Positions 53,179 through 55,668 of a stretch of DNA of 55,668 nucleotides are shown piece after piece. The DNA is taken from contig CALWEL010000010.1 in NCBI GenBank assembly GCA_944377305.1, forward strand, positions 1 through 55,668. Reading direction: 5' to 3'. The notes under the pieces are model-generated. The model saw only the letters and a list, made by a program, of their open reading frames with translations. It searched no databases and was not told where the DNA came from. How positions within the stretch are numbered: position 1 is the first letter of the stretch; each line of letters begins with the position of its first letter. A program made the position numbers and the translations under genes. This DNA comes from an uncultured Clostridia bacterium. GTDB lineage: Bacteria > Bacillota > Clostridia > Christensenellales > UBA1242.

Positions 53179-54015
53179 ATGGTTTTTGGAGTAGCTGGTG
53201 TTCCAACACATTATAAAGGGAAATTGAGCGGACTTTTTCCTTGGTTAACTGAAAAAGGATTAAATGGCTTAGAAATACAATGTACTTATGGTTTTAAAAT
53301 GTCCGAGGATAGTAAATTATTATATAAAGAAAAGGCAGAAAGTGATTTTTTCTTGTCTATTCACGCACCTTATTACATCAATTTAGGCAGCCTTAATAAT
53401 CAAGTCGTGGGGCGGAGCAAAGCAAATATGAAAGAAGGCATCGAAATAGCAAAATCAATCGGAGCAACTCGAATTATCTTTCATCCTGGTGGCGGGCATA
53501 AAAATACAGAACAAGGTAGAAAAATTGCAATCAAACAGTTGATTGATGCCATAAATGAATTTACTAGCGAGATTGATATGGCTAATGTTTGTCTATATCC
53601 TGAAATTGGAGGGAAAACAGCAAGTCTTGGTTCTCTTGATGAAATAATTGAAATATGTAAAAATTGCAAATATTGTTTTCCATGTATAGATATAGCACAT
53701 CTACACGCACGCGAAATAGGTAGTTTAACATCAAAAGAAGTTTTGAAATCTAAATTGCAAAAGATCAAAGATGCGATCCCTGACAAATTTGAAAAAATCC
53801 ATTTTCACGCCTATACAATTAATTATGGCGAAAAGGGAGAAATCAAACATCTATATTTTGGCGAAAATATGCCAGACGGCAGTGTTGGTATGCCAAATTT
53901 GGCAGATTTTATATCTATTTTAAAAGAAATGAATGTTGACCCTTGGGTGATTAGCGAAGCACTAGATAGTCAAGAACTAGGTGCACAATATATGCACGAT
54001 TTATATATAAATTAA
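53179..54015 (+). CDS. Endonuclease IV-fold (AP endonuclease 2 family) TIM-barrel protein
   Basis: The 278-residue protein has the AP endonuclease 2/xylose-isomerase-like barrel. Metal-site candidates match endonuclease IV in order: His in SIHAPYYINLG, His in IIFHPGG, Glu in YPEIGG, Asp and His in CIDIAHLHA, His in IHFHAY, and Glu in VISEA. The usual DRHE-type segment is replaced by IKHLYFGE, so DNA cleavage is not certain; a sugar-phosphate isomerase-like role is possible. The start at 53179 follows GGAGATAATT; the frame is open from 53167. It lies between the PLD-like gene and an RluA-type gene, likely one operon. Confidence 0.8.
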   Translation: MVFGVAGVPTHYKGKLSGLFPWLTEKGLNGLEIQCTYGFKMSEDSKLLYKEKAESDFFLSIHAPYYINLGSLNNQVVGRSKANMKEGIEIAKSIGATRIIFHPGGGHKNTEQGRKIAIKQLIDAINEFTSEIDMANVCLYPEIGGKTASLGSLDEIIEICKNCKYCFPCIDIAHLHAREIGSLTSKEVLKSKLQKIKDAIPDKFEKIHFHAYTINYGEKGEIKHLYFGENMPDGSVGMPNLADFISILKEMNVDPWVISEALDSQELGAQYMHDLYIN

Positions 54016-54016
54016 A

Positions 54017-54853
54017 ATGCAAAAAATTGAATTCATAAATAATAAAAACATTAAACTATCAAAAGCAGTGATTGATGAACTGCCATTTCTTTCTCAGTTT
54101 CAAATAAGAAAGATGATGGGAAATAAAGATATAAAAGTTAATTCAGTAAGAGTCAAGGAAGATTTAGAATTAGCTACTGGAGACAAAGTCACTGTCTATT
54201 ACAATGAACGAGAACAAAAAGAATGGTTCAGCACGATTTATAAAGATACAAATATTTTAATAGTAAATAAACGAGCGGGCATAGAAATTGTTAGTGAAAA
54301 TGATAGAGATCTGCTTTCAATCTTAAAAAAAGAATATCCAAACATTATGGCAGTTCATAGAATTGATAGGAACACAGAAGGTTTAGTTATTTTCGCACTC
54401 AATAAAGAGGCTGAAAGAGAATTATTAGACGCCTTCAAAACTCGGAATGGGATAATAAAAAAATATGCATTATTAGTTAGAGGCAGGGTGGACATTTCAA
54501 AAATTAAACGTACTGTGTATCTGAAAAAAATCACTAATCTTTCAAAAGTATGGATTAGTGAAATAAAAACGAGCGGTTATGAACCAGTCATTACAGAATT
54601 TGAATTGATAAAATATATTGGAGATAATACGCTATTGTCTGCGACATTAATTACTGGCAAAACACATCAGATAAGGGCACATATTGCTTATTATGGCTAT
54701 CCTATAGTGGGCGACAATAAATACGGAAAGGATAAAGGAAAACAAATGCATTTGACTGCCAATTATCTCTCTTTTAATTTCAAAAAAAATTCTAAACTTT
54801 CATATTTAAACAATAAAAATTTTGAAATCATCCCTTCGTGGCTAGACTATTAA
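54017..54853 (+). CDS. RluA-family pseudouridine synthase
   Basis: Converts uridine to pseudouridine in rRNA or tRNA. The 278-residue protein has an S4-like N-terminal domain (about 12-62), then the catalytic domain with LIVNKRAGI and the active-site motif HRIDRNTEG (114-122, catalytic Asp117; most family members have HRLDxxTSG), and TGKTHQIRAHIAYYGYPIVGD. The target site cannot be read from sequence. The ATG is one base after the previous stop and has no SD, so translation depends on coupling. It ends the three-gene unit. Confidence 0.92.
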   Translation: MQKIEFINNKNIKLSKAVIDELPFLSQFQIRKMMGNKDIKVNSVRVKEDLELATGDKVTVYYNEREQKEWFSTIYKDTNILIVNKRAGIEIVSENDRDLLSILKKEYPNIMAVHRIDRNTEGLVIFALNKEAERELLDAFKTRNGIIKKYALLVRGRVDISKIKRTVYLKKITNLSKVWISEIKTSGYEPVITEFELIKYIGDNTLLSATLITGKTHQIRAHIAYYGYPIVGDNKYGKDKGKQMHLTANYLSFNFKKNSKLSYLNNKNFEIIPSWLDY

Positions 54854-54997
54854 TACAAAGCCAATTTGTTTTGAAAATTTATTTTCAATTTTTATTAATT
54901 GTATCAAACATTTGAAAAATTAAACGAATAGAAATATTATATAAGATTAGATAATTCAATATTATTTAACATTTTTGAAAAAATTAAGCAAAATTTA

Positions 54998-55026
54998 TTG
55001 ACATTTATTTAATCTTATAGTAAAAT
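54998..55026 (+). promoter_or_regulatory. Promoter of the tRNA operon
   Basis: TTGACA (54998-55003), exactly 17 bases, TAAAAT (55021-55026), about 20 bases before tRNA-Pro. The gap from 54854 holds nothing else recognised. Confidence 0.75.
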
Positions 55027-55045
55027 TTAATCATACCGTGTGTAT

Positions 55046-55121
55046 CGGGGTGTAGCGCAGTTGGTAGCGCACGTGATTTGGGATCATGGGGCCGGGGGTT
55101 CGAGTCCCTTCACCCCGACCA
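55046..55121 (+). tRNA. tRNA-Pro (anticodon UGG), CCA encoded
   Basis: Acceptor CGGGGTG/CACCCCG, anticodon loop TTTGGGA in stem CGTGA/TCATG, T loop TTCGAGT, discriminator A, encoded CCA. First gene of the tRNA operon. Confidence 0.96.
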
Positions 55122-55127
55122 CGATGG

Positions 55128-55204
55128 GGGCCTTTAGCTCAGTTGGTTAGAGCAACCGGCTCATAACCGGTCGGTCCGCGGTTCAAGTCCGTGAAGGCCC
55201 ACCA
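55128..55204 (+). tRNA. tRNA with anticodon CAU, probably tRNA-Ile2 (lysidine)
   Basis: Acceptor GGGCCTT/AAGGCCC with pair 1-72 intact (so not an initiator), anticodon loop CTCATAA in stem ACCGG/CCGGT, discriminator A, encoded CCA. The GGCTCATAACC anticodon arm resembles bacterial tRNA-Ile2(CAU) modified by TilS, more than elongator tRNA-Met; this identity is a judgement from memory. Confidence 0.9.
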
Positions 55205-55284
55205 GTCGATAGACTTGTGATTATATAAAATCAATTTCTTTCGATTGGAAAACAATATTTCTTATTACATTCATATAAATTTTT

Positions 55285-55361
55285 GGCCCGATAGCTCAGT
55301 TGGTTAGAGCGCCAGCCTGTCACGCTGGAGGTCGTGGGTTCGAGCCCCATTCGGGTCGCCA
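55285..55361 (+). tRNA. tRNA-Asp (anticodon GUC), CCA encoded
   Basis: Acceptor GGCCCGA/TCGGGTC, anticodon loop CTGTCAC in CCAGC/GCTGG, discriminator G as expected for Asp, encoded CCA. An 80-base spacer separates it from the previous tRNA. Confidence 0.96.
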
Positions 55362-55366
55362 ATAAT

Positions 55367-55442
55367 GCCTCGATAGCTCAGTCGGTAGAGCAAAGGACTG
55401 AAAATCCTTGTGTCACTGGTTCGATTCCGGTTCGAGGCACCA
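55367..55442 (+). tRNA. tRNA-Phe (anticodon GAA), CCA encoded
   Basis: Acceptor GCCTCGA/TCGAGGC, anticodon loop CTGAAAA in AAGGA/TCCTT, discriminator A, encoded CCA followed by a second CCA. Its last 18 bases recur exactly at 55488-55505. Confidence 0.96.
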
Positions 55443-55487
55443 CCAAAAGTGCTTGAGAGGAGCCAGAACAATCGCAAGATTTTCTGC

Positions 55488-55505
55488 TTCCGGTTCGAGG
55501 CACCA
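55488..55505 (+). repeat. Exact 18-bp copy of the tRNA-Phe 3' end (possible relic att site)
   Basis: TTCCGGTTCGAGGCACCA matches the last 18 bases of tRNA-Phe (55425-55442). The intervening 45 bases are not a tRNA. The copy covers the end of the T loop, the 3' T stem, the 3' acceptor strand and CCA, which is the part often duplicated when an element integrates into a tRNA gene. Confidence 0.6.
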
Positions 55506-55516
55506 GTCCTTAATAT

Positions 55517-55591
55517 GCTAGTGTGGCTCAACGGTAGAGCAGCTGACTTGTAATCAGCAGGTTGGGGGTTCGATTCCCTTCACTAGCTCCA
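55517..55591 (+). tRNA. tRNA-Thr (anticodon UGU), CCA encoded
   Basis: Acceptor GCTAGTG/CACTAGC, anticodon loop CTTGTAA in GCTGA/TCAGC, discriminator T and CCA as in the CGU tRNA-Thr on the minus strand. It reads ACA and by wobble other ACN codons. Confidence 0.95.
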
Positions 55592-55593
55592 TT

Positions 55594-55668
55594 GGGAAGA
55601 TTGCAGAGCGGCCAAATGCAACGGACTGTAAATCCGTCGACTTCGTCTTCGGTGGTTCGAATCCACCT
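55594..55668 (+). tRNA. tRNA-Tyr (anticodon GUA), truncated by the window end
   Basis: Starts GGGAAGA; anticodon loop CTGTAAA in CGGA/TCCG reads Tyr codons; a long variable arm (GACTTCGTC region) and T loop TTCGAAT follow, as in class II tRNA-Tyr. The 3' acceptor strand lies beyond the window. Confidence 0.88.

Noticed and set aside
55304..55531. A 75-codon minus-strand ORF
   Set aside because: It lies across tRNA-Asp, tRNA-Phe and the tRNA tail repeat; it is a chance reading of tRNA genes that is often wrongly annotated.

Overview
The window is AT-rich (roughly 30% G+C by eye), densely packed DNA from the chromosome of a low-GC Gram-positive bacterium. Gene content and order point to an uncultured member of Bacillota, most likely class Clostridia: the smc-ftsY-ylxM-ffh-rpsP-khpA-rimM-trmD-rbgA-rnhB run, the rpoZ-priA-def-fmt-rlmN run, the topA-trmFO-hslV-hslU run, a DUF4364 protein and a YlbJ homologue. 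Shine-Dalgarno sites are mostly GGAG/AGGAG, -10 boxes TATAAT, and the tRNA genes encode CCA. Genus is not assigned. The order differs from Bacillus/Clostridium standards by several missing genes: no yceD before rpmF, no acpP between plsX and rnc, no coaBC between rpoZ and priA, no prpC-prkC-rsgA after rlmN, and no codY after hslU.

Layout. 1-250: right end of an IS3-family insertion sequence. 445-2725: a two-gene ABC exporter. 2800-4150: an unknown minus-strand gene divergent from DUF4364. 4350-5920: a minus-strand pair, ylbJ and a small membrane protein. 5950-9145: patatin-like lipase, pta and ackA (acetyl-CoA to acetate with ATP). 9421-10922: rpmF and a methyltransferase. 11224-12874: plsX-rnc. 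13112-22131: a PH-domain membrane protein, then rpoZ-priA-def-fmt-rlmN, then rpe-rsmE-mtaB-HIT, and rpsU. 22412-26672: pcrA and ligA. 26885-37986: SMC, the SRP pathway, S16/L19 and ribosome/tRNA maturation factors. 38286-47548: comM-dprA-HAD-topA-trmFO-hslVU-thiF. 47614-50020: thioredoxin, cysteine desulfurase with an unusual IscU-like partner, and a 59-residue YtxH-like protein. 50247-51499 (minus): a zinc-type alcohol dehydrogenase and tRNA-Thr(CGU). 51826-54853: a PLD-family membrane protein with both catalytic motifs destroyed, an endonuclease IV-fold protein and an RluA-type pseudouridine synthase. 55046-55668: a tRNA operon (Pro, CAU, Asp, Phe, Thr, Tyr) cut by the window end.

Most of the window is housekeeping. 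No CRISPR array, phage module, toxin-antitoxin pair or obvious defence system was seen. The points that stand out are: promoters placed so close to start codons that pcrA, rbgA, the PLD-like gene and probably ylbJ should give leaderless or nearly leaderless mRNA; a cardiolipin-synthase-like protein that has lost the His and Lys of both HKD motifs in the same way; an IscU-like protein lacking canonical cluster-ligand cysteines next to an intact desulfurase; paired inverted repeats sharing one TTTACA/TGTAAA core at the rpsP promoter and leader; and an exact 18-bp duplication of the 3' end of tRNA-Phe, like a relic attachment site. I do not see a clearly new multi-gene system; these are the best leads.
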